A stretch of DNA of 64,000 nt from Curtobacterium caseinilyticum (GCF_030363035.1 NZ_JAUCMN010000001.1:496001-560000); one strand, 5' to 3'; positions 8,944 through 18,266 are shown, counted from the first letter of the stretch. The notes: a model not told the origin generated them from the sequence alone. A program made the numbers and translations.

Positions 8944-11073
8944 TCACGGCGCCAGGCGCCGGACCGCCGCGAGCGCCTCGCTCGTCGCCCGCACCGCGTC
9001 GACGCTCCTCGCGTCCCGGGCACCGCCCACGACCTCGACCGGCACCCCCGCCGCCCGGAGCCCCGCCACGAGCTGCTCGTCGGCGTCCGCTCCTGGTGCT
9101 CGTTCCTGGCCGACGCAGACCACCACGTGGTCAGCCGGCACGGCCCGCTCCACGCCGTCCTCGTCGCGGATCCAGAGCGCGCCGGGCTCGATGCGCAGGT
9201 ACTCCTGCACACCACCGACCATGTGGACGCCGGCGTCCCGCAGTCGTCCGACGGCGACCCACCGCGAGGTGATGCCGACGCCCTGCCCGAACTTGCCCGT
9301 GCGCCGCAGGACCGTCACCTGGTCGCCCGGTCGGAGCACCCGGTCCGCCGCGGGCAGTCGTTGCGGCACGTCGCCGATGACGTCCGCGGCGACGACCACG
9401 CCCCAGCGCTCGGCGAACTGCTCGGCACGGACGACCTCGTCGGGCGACTCGACCAGGAACGCCGCGGTGTCGACGCCGATCCCGCCGCCGCCGACCACCG
9501 CGACGGTGCCCGCGGGGACGCCGTCGCGCAGTGCGGTCTCGTACGAGACCACGTGGGGCAGGTCCACGCCCGGCACGTCGAGCGCACGCGGGACCACACC
9601 GACGGCCACCACGACGGCGTCGCTGTCGAGCAGGTCCGCGGCGGTGGCGGAGCGTCCGAGGCGGACGGTCGCGCCCCGGTCGTCGAGCTCGGCCCGCGCG
9701 GCGCGGACCGTGGCGGCGTAGTCCTCCTTGCCCGGGATCGCCGCGGCGAGGGCGAACTGCCCGCCGAGCGCGTCGTCGGCCTCCCACAGCGTGACGCGGT
9801 GCCCCCGTCGCGCGGCGTCCACGGCCGCTGCGATCCCGGCGGGACCGCCGCCGATCACGTCGACGCGCTTCGGCTCGGTCGTGGGCCGTGCCGGGAACGC
9901 CAGCTCGCGGCCGGCGCGCGGGTTGACGAGGCACGACACCGGCGCCCCGACGATCGAGTGGTCGAGGCACGCCTGGTTGCAGCCGATGCAGGTGTTCACG
10001 ACGTCGAAGCGGCCGTCGAGGGACCGTCGCACGAGCTCCGGGTCGGCGAGGAACGGCCGCGCCAGGGCCACGGCGTCCACCAGGCCGTCCCGGAGCACCG
10101 CCTCGCCGTCGCGCAGGTCGGTCATCCGGTTCGACGCGATGACCCGGACACCGAGGTGCGCCGACGCCCGGACGACCCCGGCGATGCGCTCCGCGTACGC
10201 GAGCCACGCACCGTGCGGCACCGACGCCTGCACCGTCGGGGTGCGGGACTCGTGCCAGCCGATGCCGACGGAGATGCCGTCGAGACCGAGCGGCAGGAGC
10301 TCGTGCACCAGGGCGTCCACCTCGTCGTCCGTGGTCGAGCCGGGCATGAGGTCGGCGCCGGACAGCCGGATGGTCACGGCCAGGTCGGGCACGGCGGCGC
10401 GCACCGCCCGCACGACCTCGACCGCGAACCGGCGGCGTCGGACGGGGTCGCCGCCCCACTCGTCGTCGCGCAGGTTCGTCAGCGGGGACTGGAACTGGTT
10501 GACCAGGTACCCCTCGGAGGCCATGATCTCGACGCCGTCGAAGCCGATCGTCCGCGCACTCCTGGCCGCGGCGGCGAAGTCCTCGACGGTCCGCTCGACC
10601 TCGGCCGCCGACAGCTCGGTCGGGACGACACCGCGCGCGGCCGCCCACGGGAGCGCCGAGGGCGCCACGACGCGCTGCGGGCGGCCGTGCCGGTCGACCA
10701 TCCCGCTCGCGAGCGCGTACCGACCGGCGTGGAAGAGCTGGGCGAGGACCGCGCCGCCCTCCTCGTGCACGGCGTCGACCGCGACACGGAACCGCTCGTC
10801 CGCTCCCCCGGTGCCGAACACGGCGAAGTCCGGGCCGCCGCGGGCCTCGTCGCTGACGGCGATCCCGCCCGTGACGATGCACCCGACGCCCCCGGCCGCG
10901 CGCTCGCGGTAGAACGCGGCCATGGCGGCGCCGCCGTCGTCGAGCACCTCGAGCCCGGTGTGCATCGACCCCATCACCACCCGGTTCCGCAGGTGCAGCG
11001 GACCGAGGGTCCACGGCGACGCGACGGTCCGGAGCGAGTCCGGGACCACGGGAGCGGAAGCGACGGTGCTCAT
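8944..11073 (-). CDS. fadH: FadH-type NADPH-dependent 2,4-dienoyl-CoA reductase
   Basis: 709 residues; E. coli FadH has about 670. The enzyme reduces 2,4-dienoyl-CoA during beta-oxidation of unsaturated fatty acids. An N-terminal Old Yellow Enzyme TIM barrel starts LRNRVVMGSMHTGLEVLDDG, the hallmark FadH sequence. The flavin/substrate loop is GFDGVEIMASEGYLVNQF. Cysteines in CIGCNQACLDH and SCLVNPRAG bind a 4Fe-4S cluster. The C-terminal half has FAD and NADPH Rossmann motifs (VIGGGPAGIAAA and VVGGGGIGVDTAAF). It stands alone, divergent from the ligase gene at 11153. Paralogues acting on other enoates are possible. Confidence 0.85.
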   Translation of the reverse strand: MSTVASAPVVPDSLRTVASPWTLGPLHLRNRVVMGSMHTGLEVLDDGGAAMAAFYRERAAGGVGCIVTGGIAVSDEARGGPDFAVFGTGGADERFRVAVDAVHEEGGAVLAQLFHAGRYALASGMVDRHGRPQRVVAPSALPWAAARGVVPTELSAAEVERTVEDFAAAARSARTIGFDGVEIMASEGYLVNQFQSPLTNLRDDEWGGDPVRRRRFAVEVVRAVRAAVPDLAVTIRLSGADLMPGSTTDDEVDALVHELLPLGLDGISVGIGWHESRTPTVQASVPHGAWLAYAERIAGVVRASAHLGVRVIASNRMTDLRDGEAVLRDGLVDAVALARPFLADPELVRRSLDGRFDVVNTCIGCNQACLDHSIVGAPVSCLVNPRAGRELAFPARPTTEPKRVDVIGGGPAGIAAAVDAARRGHRVTLWEADDALGGQFALAAAIPGKEDYAATVRAARAELDDRGATVRLGRSATAADLLDSDAVVVAVGVVPRALDVPGVDLPHVVSYETALRDGVPAGTVAVVGGGGIGVDTAAFLVESPDEVVRAEQFAERWGVVVAADVIGDVPQRLPAADRVLRPGDQVTVLRRTGKFGQGVGITSRWVAVGRLRDAGVHMVGGVQEYLRIEPGALWIRDEDGVERAVPADHVVVCVGQERAPGADADEQLVAGLRAAGVPVEVVGGARDARSVDAVRATSEALAAVRRLAP

Positions 11074-11152
11074 GGCACCACTCTGCCGCACGGCGCGCCG
11101 CCACCCGCGTTCGTTGTGCCGACCCTCCAACATCCCGGGCAGGATGGCCCCC

Positions 11153-12283
11153 ATGGACATCCGCTTCACCGAGTCCCGCCCGTCGACCCTCGGCGTCGAG
11201 TGGGAGCTCCCGCTGGTCGACCGCGGCACCGGCGACCTCGCGCCCCGCGCTCCTGCCGTGCTCTCGGCCGTGCAGCAGCGTCTCGGCGACCCCGACCGGG
11301 TCACCGAGGAACTCCTCACGAACACCGTCGAGGTGGTCACCGGCGTGCACGAGACGGTCGGTGGCGCGACGCGCGAGCTGGCGGGCATCATCGGCGAGGT
11401 CATCGACGCCGCGGAGCCCCTGGACGCGCAGGTGATGTGCTCGGGCACGCACCCGTTCGCGGTCTGGGACCAGCAGGAGATCACGCCCGACAGCGAGCAC
11501 TACACGACGCTCATCGACCGGACACGCTGGTGGGGTCGGCAGATGCTCATCTGGGGTGTCCACGTCCACGTCGGGATCGACGACCGCGACAAGGCCGTGC
11601 CGATCATGAACGCGATGCTCGCGTACGTGCCGCACCTGCAGGCCTTCACGGCGTCGAGCCCGTTCTGGGGCGGCACCGACACCGGCTACGCCTCGAACCG
11701 CGCGCTCATGTTCCAGCAGCTGCCGACCGGTGGGCTGCCCCCGGGCATCGACGACTGGCGCGGCTTCGAGGCGGTGGTCGACGACCTGACGAAGACCGGC
11801 GTGATCGAGGGCTTCAAGGACCTGCGGTGGGACATCCGCCCCTCGCCGGGGTGGGGCACGCTCGAGAACCGCGTCTCCGACGGCATCTCGACCCTGCACG
11901 AGGTCGGCGCCGTCACCGCGTTCGTGCAGTGCCTGGTCACCGCGCTCTCCGACCGACTCGACCGCGGCGAGACGCTGCCGTCGATGCAGCCCTGGTTCAT
12001 CCGCGAGAACAAGTGGCGCGCCGCCCGCTACGGCATGGAGGCGGAGATCATCACCAACGCCGCCGGCGACGAACGCCTGGTCACCGACGAGGTGCACGAC
12101 CTGGTCACCCGGCTCGACCCGATCGCGGAGCGCCTCGGGTGCCAGCAGGAGCTGCACCACCTCGACACGATGATCGCCGAGGGCGCCTCGTACCAGCGGC
12201 AGCTCCGGGTGGCGCAGGAGAACGGCGGCGACCTGCGCGCCGTGGTCCGCCACCTGGTCGCGGAACTGCGCGAGTCGCTCTAG
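11153..12283 (+). CDS. carboxylate-amine ligase of the YbdK/GCS2 family
   Basis: 376 residues. The family forms gamma-glutamyl or related amide bonds using ATP; actinobacterial members are usually annotated as putative glutamate-cysteine ligases, but the true substrate is unknown. Typical segments are STLGVEWELPLVD at the start, the metal/substrate motif WGVHVHVGI, and ENRVSDGISTLHEV. ATG 11153 has AGGA 8 nt upstream; an ATG at 11144 is also in frame. The gene is divergent from fadH and ends at a perfect palindrome shared with ffh. Confidence 0.88.
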   Translation: MDIRFTESRPSTLGVEWELPLVDRGTGDLAPRAPAVLSAVQQRLGDPDRVTEELLTNTVEVVTGVHETVGGATRELAGIIGEVIDAAEPLDAQVMCSGTHPFAVWDQQEITPDSEHYTTLIDRTRWWGRQMLIWGVHVHVGIDDRDKAVPIMNAMLAYVPHLQAFTASSPFWGGTDTGYASNRALMFQQLPTGGLPPGIDDWRGFEAVVDDLTKTGVIEGFKDLRWDIRPSPGWGTLENRVSDGISTLHEVGAVTAFVQCLVTALSDRLDRGETLPSMQPWFIRENKWRAARYGMEAEIITNAAGDERLVTDEVHDLVTRLDPIAERLGCQQELHHLDTMIAEGASYQRQLRVAQENGGDLRAVVRHLVAELRESL

Positions 12284-12296
12284 ACGCCACCACGGA

Positions 12297-12342
12297 ACGG
12301 ACGGGAGGCCCGGTACCAGCCGGTACCGGGCCTCCCGTCCGT
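12297..12342. repeat. GGACGGGAGGC-family palindrome, copy 2 (ligase/ffh)
   Basis: A perfect 21-bp inverted repeat, starting ACGGACGGGAGGC, around a 4-nt loop. It lies between two convergent genes, 13 nt from one stop and 13 nt from the other. It should act as a strong bidirectional terminator. Confidence 0.9.
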
Positions 12343-12355
12343 GAGGGGGTCGCGA

Positions 12356-13912
12356 CTAGCGACCCAGGAACTTCTGCAGGCTGGCCAGCTCTTCCTCGGT
12401 GGGCGCCTTGCCGCCCTTGCCGCCACCGAAGCCGAAGCCCGACCCGCTCGGCGCCTGCTGCTGCGGCTGAGCCGGGGCACCGGAGGCCAGCGCCGCACGC
12501 TTCGCGGGGTTGCCGACCTTCTTCTTCTTCGCGCCGCCCTGCTGCTGCTTCTTCTTGCCGCCGTGCATGCCCGGGATCGGGCCCATGCCCGGCATCTGCG
12601 GCACGCCGCCGCGGGCGACCGTCTTCATCATCTTCGCCGCCTGCTCGAACCGGTTCACGAGCGCGTTGACCTCGGTCACGGTCGTGCCGGAACCCTTGGC
12701 GATGCGGAGGCGACGCGAGCCGTTGAGGAGCTTCGGGAGCTGGCGCTCCTGCTTCGTCATCGACTGGATGATCGCCTCGGTCCGGACGATCTCGCCCTCG
12801 TCGAAGTTGTCGAGCGCCTCGCGCATGCCCTTGGCACCGGGGAGCATGCCCAGCATGCCCTTGATCGAGCCGGCCTTGCGGAGCTGCTGCATCTGCGCGA
12901 GGAAGTCGTCGAGCGTGAACGAGTCGCTCGCGATCTTCTCGGCGACCTTGCGCGCCTCGTCCTCGTCGAACGCCGACTGCGCCTGCTCGATGAGCGACAG
13001 GATGTCACCGAGGTCGAGGATGCGGCTCGCCATCCGGTCCGGGTGGAACGGCTCGAAGTCGTCGAGGCCCTCGCCCGTGGACGCGAACATGATCGGACGG
13101 CCGGTCACGCTGGCGACCGACAGGGCCGCACCACCGCGCGCGTCACCGTCGAGCTTCGACAGGACGACGCCGGTGAAGTCGACGCCCTCCTGGAAGGCCC
13201 GGGCGGTGGCGACGGCGTCCTGACCGATCATCGCGTCGATGACGAACAGGACCTCGTCCGGGTCGACCGCCTTGCGGATGTTCGCGGCCTGCTTCATGAG
13301 CTCGGCGTCGACGCCGAGTCGACCGGCGGTGTCCACGATGACGGTGTCGTACTGCTGGTCGACCGCAGCCTTGATCGCGTTCTTCGCGACCTTGACCGGG
13401 TCACCGACGCCGTTTCCGGGCTCCGGCGCGAAGACGTGGACGCCGGCCTGCTCGCCGACGACCTGGAGCTGCTGCACGGCGTTCGGACGCTGGAGGTCCG
13501 CCGCGACGAGCATCGGGGTGTGGCCGTCCTTCTTGAGCCACTTGCCGAGCTTGCCCGCGAGGGTCGTCTTGCCGGCACCCTGCAGGCCCGCGAGCATGAT
13601 GACCGTCGGCGGCCGCTTGGCGAACTCGAGGCGACGCTGCTGCCCGCCGAGGATGCCGACGAGCTCCTCGTTGACGATCTGGACGACCTGCTGCGCCGGG
13701 TTGAGCGCCTTGTTGACCTCGTCCGAGAGCGCGCGCTCCCGCACCGAGGCGGTGAACGCCTTGACGACCTCGAGCGCGACGTCCGCGTCGAGCAGGGCCC
13801 GGCGGATCTCGCGGACGGTGCCGTCGACGTCGGACGGGGTCAGCCGACCCTTGCTCCGCAGGTTGCGGAAGGTCTCGGTCAGCCGATCGGAGAGTGAGCC
13901 GAATTGTGCCAT
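12356..13912 (-). CDS. ffh: signal recognition particle protein Ffh
   Basis: 518 residues. Ffh binds 4.5S RNA and targets nascent membrane proteins to FtsY. The NG GTPase domain shows GLQGAGKT (109-116), DTAGRL and TKLDGDARGG. A methionine-rich M domain follows (FLAQMQQLRKAGSIKGMLGM and further), then a glycine/glutamine-rich tail ending KAPTEEELASLQKFLGR. A good -10 (TAGAAT) ends 9 nt before the ATG with no Shine-Dalgarno, so the message is probably leaderless or nearly so. The receptor gene ftsY lies 2 kb away. Confidence 0.97.
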   Translation of the reverse strand: MAQFGSLSDRLTETFRNLRSKGRLTPSDVDGTVREIRRALLDADVALEVVKAFTASVRERALSDEVNKALNPAQQVVQIVNEELVGILGGQQRRLEFAKRPPTVIMLAGLQGAGKTTLAGKLGKWLKKDGHTPMLVAADLQRPNAVQQLQVVGEQAGVHVFAPEPGNGVGDPVKVAKNAIKAAVDQQYDTVIVDTAGRLGVDAELMKQAANIRKAVDPDEVLFVIDAMIGQDAVATARAFQEGVDFTGVVLSKLDGDARGGAALSVASVTGRPIMFASTGEGLDDFEPFHPDRMASRILDLGDILSLIEQAQSAFDEDEARKVAEKIASDSFTLDDFLAQMQQLRKAGSIKGMLGMLPGAKGMREALDNFDEGEIVRTEAIIQSMTKQERQLPKLLNGSRRLRIAKGSGTTVTEVNALVNRFEQAAKMMKTVARGGVPQMPGMGPIPGMHGGKKKQQQGGAKKKKVGNPAKRAALASGAPAQPQQQAPSGSGFGFGGGKGGKAPTEEELASLQKFLGR

Positions 13913-13970
13913 GGTCCGACGATTCTACAGGGCCGCCTCCGACCGCCTCGGACGGCCTGTGGACAGGTTG

Positions 13971-14000
13971 TTGGACTGCGTCCAGGAACCGATGTAGCGT
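13971..14000 (+). promoter_or_regulatory. leaderless promoter of lipB
   Basis: TTGGAC (13971-13976), an 18-nt spacer and TAGCGT (13995-14000) stand 7 nt before the GTG at 14008. Transcription would begin on or next to the start codon. Confidence 0.7.
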
Positions 14001-14007
14001 GCTCGAC

Positions 14008-14691
14008 GTGCCCCAGCTCGAGATCATCCGGTGGCCAGGCCTCCTCGCCTACGAGGAGGGCCTCGCCGTGCAGCGGGCGTACCACGCGGACGTCGTCGCG
14101 GGGCGGTCCCCCGGAGCGGTCGTCCTCTGCGAACACCCGTCCGTCTACACCGCGGGCAGGCGGACCGAGCCGTCCGACCTGCCGACGGACGGCTCCCCCG
14201 TCGTCGACGTCGACCGCGGCGGTCGCATCACCTGGCACGGCCCCGGGCAGCTCGTCGCGTACCCGATCGTGCGCCTGCCGGAGCCGCTCGACGTCGTGGC
14301 GTGGGTGCGCGACCTCGAGCAGGTCGTCCTCGACACGGTGACCGCCGTCGGACTCACGGCCGAGCGGGTCGCGGGTCGGAGCGGTGTGTGGCTCCCCCGC
14401 CCGGACGGCGGCCCGTACGACAAGGTCGGGGCGATCGGGCTCCACGTGGCCGAGGGGGTCTCGAGCCACGGCATCGCCGTGAACTGCGACAACGACCTCA
14501 CCCCGTTCGCCGCGATCGTGCCGTGCGGGATCGCGGACGCCGGCGTCACCACCCTGACCCACGCGACCGGACGGCACGTGACGGTCGACGAGGTCGCCGC
14601 CGTCGTCGGACCCCGGATCCAGCAGGCGGTGGACGGCATGCACGCCGGGACCCGCATCAGCAGCACCACGCGACAGGAGGTCGCCGCATGA
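14008..14691 (+). CDS. lipB: octanoyl transferase LipB
   Basis: 227 residues. It transfers octanoate from acyl carrier protein to lipoyl domains, the first step of lipoate synthesis. The catalytic cysteine lies in [10 protein letters not shown] (C173) and the lysine in KVGAIGLH (K139). [18 protein letters not shown] is the family signature. GTG 14008 is preferred because an ideal -10 lies 7 nt upstream; a GTG at 13999 would sit inside that -10. The stop overlaps the lipA start (ATGA). Confidence 0.95.
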   Translation: MPQLEIIRWPGLLAYEEGLAVQRAYHADVVAGRSPGAVVLCEHPSVYTAGRRTEPSDLPTDGSPVVDVDRGGRITWHGPGQLVAYPIVRLPEPLDVVAWVRDLEQVVLDTVTAVGLTAERVAGRSGVWLPRPDGGPYDKVGAIGLHVAEGVSSHGIAVNCDNDLTPFAAIVPCGIADAGVTTLTHATGRHVTVDEVAAVVGPRIQQAVDGMHAGTRISSTTRQEVAA

Positions 14692-15671
14692 CCCTCGCCC
14701 CCGAAGGCCGACGGATGCTCCGGGTCGAGGCCCGCAACGCCGAGACACCGATCGAGACCAAGCCGGCCTGGATCAAGACCCGGGCGACCCAGGGCCCGGA
14801 GTTCCGCGAGCTCTCCGCCCTGGTCCGCGACAAGCAGCTGCACACCGTCTGCCAGGAGGCCGGCTGTCCGAACATCTTCGAGTGCTGGGAGGACCGCGAG
14901 GCCACCTTCCTGATCGGCGGCTCGCAGTGCACCCGACGGTGTGATTTCTGCCAGATCGACACCGGCAGGCCCGAGCCGCTCGACCGCGACGAGCCCCGTC
15001 GCGTCGCGGACTCGGTCGCCGAGATGGGCCTGAAGTACGCGACCGTCACCGGCGTCGCCCGCGACGACCTCGAGGACGGCGGCGCCTGGCTGTACGCCGA
15101 GACCATCCGCGCGATCCACGAGCACTCCCCCGGCACCGGCGTCGAGATCCTGGTCCCCGACTTCACCGGACGCCCCGACCAGCTCGCGCAGGTGTTCGAC
15201 GCCCGCCCCGAGGTCTTCGCGCACAACGTCGAGACGGTCCCGCGGATCTTCAAGCGGATCCGTCCGGCGTTCCGGTTCGAACGCTCCCTCGACGTCATCA
15301 CCCAGGGGCGCGATGCCGGACTCGTGACGAAGTCGAACCTGATCCTCGGCATGGGCGAGGAGCGGCACGAGGTCGTCGACGCGCTCGAGCAGTTGCACGA
15401 GGCCGGCACCGACATCATCACCCTGACGCAGTACCTCCGTCCGTCCCCGCGGCACCTGCCCGTGGCGCGCTGGGTGCAGCCGGAGGAGTTCGTCGACCTG
15501 CGCGAGATCGCCGAGGACATCGGTTTCTCGGGCGTGCTCGCCGGCCCGCTGGTGCGCTCGTCCTACCGCGCGGGCCGGTTGTGGGCCCGCGCGACGGTGG
15601 CACGCGGCGGCACGGTGCCGCCACACCTCGCCCACCTGCTCGAGGCGACCCCGGGTCGTCAGGCCGTGTAG
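14688..15671 (+). CDS. lipA: lipoyl synthase LipA
   Basis: 327 residues. This radical-SAM enzyme inserts two sulfurs into octanoyl domains. The auxiliary cluster cysteines are in [13 protein letters not shown] (C-x4-C-x5-C) and the radical-SAM cluster in CTRRCDFC (C-x3-C-x2-C). The C-terminal RSSY serine ligand is in LVRSSYRAG. It overlaps lipB by 4 nt, so the two form an operon that ends at a 48-bp palindrome. Confidence 0.97.
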   Translation: MTLAPEGRRMLRVEARNAETPIETKPAWIKTRATQGPEFRELSALVRDKQLHTVCQEAGCPNIFECWEDREATFLIGGSQCTRRCDFCQIDTGRPEPLDRDEPRRVADSVAEMGLKYATVTGVARDDLEDGGAWLYAETIRAIHEHSPGTGVEILVPDFTGRPDQLAQVFDARPEVFAHNVETVPRIFKRIRPAFRFERSLDVITQGRDAGLVTKSNLILGMGEERHEVVDALEQLHEAGTDIITLTQYLRPSPRHLPVARWVQPEEFVDLREIAEDIGFSGVLAGPLVRSSYRAGRLWARATVARGGTVPPHLAHLLEATPGRQAV

Positions 15672-15691
15672 GGCGGTCGACGGCACCACAC

Positions 15692-15739
15692 GACGGACGG
15701 GAGGCCCGGTACCAGCTGGTACCGGGCCTCCAGTCCGTC
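15692..15739. repeat. GGACGGGAGGC-family palindrome, copy 3 (after lipA)
   Basis: A 48-nt palindrome with only one mismatched pair, centred on AGCT. The arms begin GACGGACGGGAGG and GACGGACTGGAGG. It starts 20 nt after lipA and precedes the convergent small gene at 15772, so it probably terminates both. Confidence 0.88.
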
Positions 15740-15771
15740 AGGTGGTCACGTCGTGACGTGACCGGCGGTCG

Positions 15772-15930
15772 CTACGCGCGACCGCGGATGCTCCGGAGGA
15801 GCCAGCCGATGACCGCCAGCAGGATGAGCACGATGCCCACCCAGAGCAGGAACTTCAGCGCACCGACGAAGATGCCGCTGAAGAGCAGGACGAGGCCGAC
15901 GATGATCGCGATGATCAGCAGTGCGGGCAT
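15772..15930 (-). CDS. small hydrophobic membrane protein, 52 aa
   Basis: The gene begins ATG at 15930 with GGAGA about 8 nt upstream and ends TAG. Residues 3-17 (ALLIIAIIVGLVLLF) and about 29-45 (LWVGIVLILLAVIGWLL) form two membrane segments. The tail RSIRGRA is basic, predicting that it faces the cytoplasm. Short two-helix proteins like this are common in actinobacteria, and no function is established. It stands between lipA and ftsY, just downstream of the palindrome. The gene call rests on the ribosome site, the intact frame and the membrane-protein composition. Confidence 0.75.
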   Translation of the reverse strand: MPALLIIAIIVGLVLLFSGIFVGALKFLLWVGIVLILLAVIGWLLRSIRGRA

Positions 15931-16020
15931 GAGGGTCTCCAATCCCTGGAACGAGACCGAGCGGATGCCCGGGCCGTCGGAGACGCTACTCGCCGCGCGC
16001 TGACGACGTTCGCTGCTGCC

Positions 16021-16890
16021 TCAGCCGACGAGGTTCTGCACGAACACGTGCGGCGTGAAGCCCGTCAGGTCGTTGATGCCCTCGCCCTGGCCGATCAGCT
16101 TGATCGGGATGCCGGTCTTCTCCTGCACGCTGAGCACGAACCCGGCCTTCGCGGAGCCGTCGAGCTTCGTGATGACGAGGCCGGTCACGCCGGCGCCCTC
16201 GATGAACGCCTGCGCCTGGGCCAGGCCGTTCTGCCCCGTGGTGGCGTCGAGCACGAGGAGCACCTCGGCGATCTCGGTCTGCTTCTCGACCACGCGCTTG
16301 ATCTTGGTCAGCTCGTCCATCAGCCCGGCCTTGGTGTGCAGCCGGCCGGCGGTGTCGATCACGACGATCTCGGTGCCCTCGCGGATCGCCTTCTCGACGG
16401 TCTGGTAGGCGACGGATGCCGGGTCCTGCCCGGGCTGGGCCGGTCGGACGACGTCGACGCCGGCGCGCTGTGCCCACGTCGCGACCTGCTCGACCGCCGC
16501 CGCGCGGAATGTGTCCGCCGCCCCGACGAGGACCGTGCGGTCGTACGTCTTGAGGAACTTCGCGAACTTGCCGATCGTGGTGGTCTTGCCCACGCCGTTC
16601 ACCCCGACGACGAGCACGACGGCCGGACGGTTGCTGAGCTTGAGGGTGGTGTCGAGCTTCGACAGACGCTCCTCGAGGACCTCGCGGAGCATGCGCTGCA
16701 GGTCGGCGGGGTCGGTCGTGCCGTACCGGTCGACCCGTGCGTGCAGGTCCTCGATGACCTCGTCCGCGATGTCCGGGCCGAAATCCGCACCGATCAACGC
16801 GGTCTCGAGGTCGTCCCACGTGGTCTCGTCGATGGTCTTCCGCTGGAACAGGCCGCGGAGACGGGTGGACAGTGACCAGGAACTCGCCAT
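16021..16890 (-). CDS. ftsY: signal recognition particle receptor FtsY
   Basis: 289 residues. FtsY binds the SRP-ribosome complex at the membrane. It has the NG domain only: the long acidic A domain of E. coli FtsY is missing, as in many Gram-positives, and a short N-terminal amphipathic segment (SLSTRLRGLFQRK) probably provides membrane contact. Motifs: GVNGVGKT (96-103), ADTFRAAAVEQ, DTAGRLHTK and ITKLDGSAKAG. TAAGCT ends 6 nt before the ATG, so this gene is a leaderless candidate. Confidence 0.96.
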   Translation of the reverse strand: MASSWSLSTRLRGLFQRKTIDETTWDDLETALIGADFGPDIADEVIEDLHARVDRYGTTDPADLQRMLREVLEERLSKLDTTLKLSNRPAVVLVVGVNGVGKTTTIGKFAKFLKTYDRTVLVGAADTFRAAAVEQVATWAQRAGVDVVRPAQPGQDPASVAYQTVEKAIREGTEIVVIDTAGRLHTKAGLMDELTKIKRVVEKQTEIAEVLLVLDATTGQNGLAQAQAFIEGAGVTGLVITKLDGSAKAGFVLSVQEKTGIPIKLIGQGEGINDLTGFTPHVFVQNLVG

Positions 16891-16941
16891 GCTCCCAGCT
16901 TAGGGCGCGGCGCGTGGGAGCCGAGCCCGCTATCCTCGATC

Positions 16942-17104
16942 CCTGAAGGGGAGTACTCCACTTCGGCGCACCCGTCAGTACGGTCTGGGACGATCCAGAC
17001 CCGGGACGCCGGTCGTGTCGGACCGTTCGGTCGACACGGCGGAGGAGACCTTCAGGCATCGGCGTACCCGCACACCGGGACGCCCCGAACCTGAAGGACA
17101 TCCA
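16942..17104 (+). promoter_or_regulatory. yybP-ykoY (manganese) riboswitch and switch region
   Basis: CCTGAAGG (16942-16949) pairs with CCTTCAGG (17049-17056) to close the aptamer. The two conserved loops of the yybP-ykoY family follow inside the stem: GGGGAGTA next to the 5' strand and CGGAGGAGACC before the 3' strand. The same 8-mer CCTGAAGG recurs at 17090-17097, where it contains the AAGGA ribosome site of the TerC gene. The 17049-17056 strand can therefore pair with either copy. A -10-like TATCCT at 16931 would start the RNA at the aptamer. Members of this class sense Mn2+ and commonly control TerC/Alx exporters. The aptamer call is from conserved sequence; the switch mechanism is inference. 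Confidence 0.88.
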
Positions 17105-18133
17105 TTGGACGTTCCCCTCTTCGTCTGGCTCCTCACCATCGCGGGCATCCTCGCGCTGCTGGTCTTCGACTTCTACTCGCACGTCCGCACCCCGCACGTG
17201 CCGCACATCAAGGAGTCGGCGTTCTGGTCGGCGTTCTACGTCGGTCTCGCGATCCTGTTCGGTGTCGGCATCCTGGTATTCGGCGGCGGACAGGCTGGCG
17301 GTGAGTACTTCGCCGGCTGGTTGACCGAGAAGGCCCTGTCGGTCGACAACCTGTTCGTCTTCCTCATCATCATGTCGAGCTTCGCGGTGCCGAAGGAGTT
17401 CCAGCAGAAGGTCCTGCTGGTCGGTGTCGCCATCGCACTCGTCGCCCGAGGCGTCTTCATCGCCCTCGGCGTCACGATCATCGAGAACTTCTCGTGGGTG
17501 TTCTACCTGTTCGGCGCGCTGCTCTTCTGGCTCGCCTGGTCGCAGGCGCGCAGTGGGAACGACCACGGCGCCGAGGAGGGCGACTCCCGGCTCATCCGTG
17601 TCCTGCGTCGCGTGATCCCGACCACCGACGACTACCACGGCGACAAGCTCACCGCGAAGGTCGACGGCAAGCGCCTCTTCACGCCGATGCTGCTCGTCAT
17701 GGTCGCGATCGGCCTGACCGACGTGCTGTTCGCGCTCGACTCGATCCCCGCGATCTTCGGTCTGACGCAGGACGCCTTCATCGTGTTCACCGCGAACGCG
17801 TTCTCGCTCCTGGGTCTGCGCCAGCTGTACTTCCTCATCGCGGGGCTGCTCGAACGCCTCATCTACCTCGGCCAGGGCCTGGCGGTCATCCTCGCCTTCA
17901 TCGGTGTGAAGCTCGTCTTCCACGCCATGCACGTCAACGAGCTGCCGTTCATCAACGGCGGCGAGCACATCGAGTGGGCGCCGGAGATCCCGATCTGGTT
18001 CTCGCTGAGCTTCATCGCGCTGACGATCGCCGTCGCGACGGTCGCGTCGCTGGTGGTCTCGAAGAAGCGCCAGGAGCGCGGCCTGACGCCGACGGGCGAG
18101 CCGCGGGAGCCCGTGGAGGCCGACGCGAAGTAG
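17105..18133 (+). CDS. TerC/Alx family integral membrane metal exporter
   Basis: 342 residues with about nine membrane segments. TerC/Alx proteins are linked to Mn2+ export, metal loading of exported enzymes and tellurite resistance. Family signatures are WLTEKALSVDNLFVF and IGLTDVLFALDSIPAIFGL, whose membrane acidic residues are the proposed metal ligands. The start is TTG 17105, 6 nt after AAGGA; no other start fits the family N-terminus LDVPLFVWLLTIAG. The riboswitch directly upstream supports a manganese role. Confidence 0.92.
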   Translation: MDVPLFVWLLTIAGILALLVFDFYSHVRTPHVPHIKESAFWSAFYVGLAILFGVGILVFGGGQAGGEYFAGWLTEKALSVDNLFVFLIIMSSFAVPKEFQQKVLLVGVAIALVARGVFIALGVTIIENFSWVFYLFGALLFWLAWSQARSGNDHGAEEGDSRLIRVLRRVIPTTDDYHGDKLTAKVDGKRLFTPMLLVMVAIGLTDVLFALDSIPAIFGLTQDAFIVFTANAFSLLGLRQLYFLIAGLLERLIYLGQGLAVILAFIGVKLVFHAMHVNELPFINGGEHIEWAPEIPIWFSLSFIALTIAVATVASLVVSKKRQERGLTPTGEPREPVEADAK

Positions 18134-18151
18134 TCGCGACGGTCTGCGGAC

Positions 18152-18200
18152 GGGCGCGCCCCGCTCAGCGGCAACGCGAAGCGTTGCGCGGGGCGCGCCG
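18152..18200 (+). terminator. terminator of the TerC gene
   Basis: A GC-rich hairpin: GGCGCGCCCCGC and GCAACGC pair with GCGTTGC and GCGGGGCGCGCC around a GAA loop, with a small bulge on one side. It starts about 20 nt after the stop. Confidence 0.7.
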
Positions 18201-18211
18201 ACCGAGCCTGC

Positions 18212-18253
18212 GAGGGAGGACGGTGCCAGCTGGCACCGCGCCTCCCGTCCGTC
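18212..18253. repeat. GGACGGGAGGC-family palindrome, copy 4 (TerC/smc)
   Basis: An imperfect copy centred on GGTGCCAGCTGGCACC with GGGAGG and CCTCCC arms; the right flank CCTCCCGTCCGTC matches other copies. It lies between convergent genes together with two other hairpins. Confidence 0.75.
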
Positions 18254-18266
18254 TCGGCGCGCACCC

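Noticed and set aside
17015-17104. Longer N-terminus for the TerC protein
   Set aside because: The upstream frame covers the riboswitch and lacks family similarity. TTG 17105 has a proper AAGGA site.
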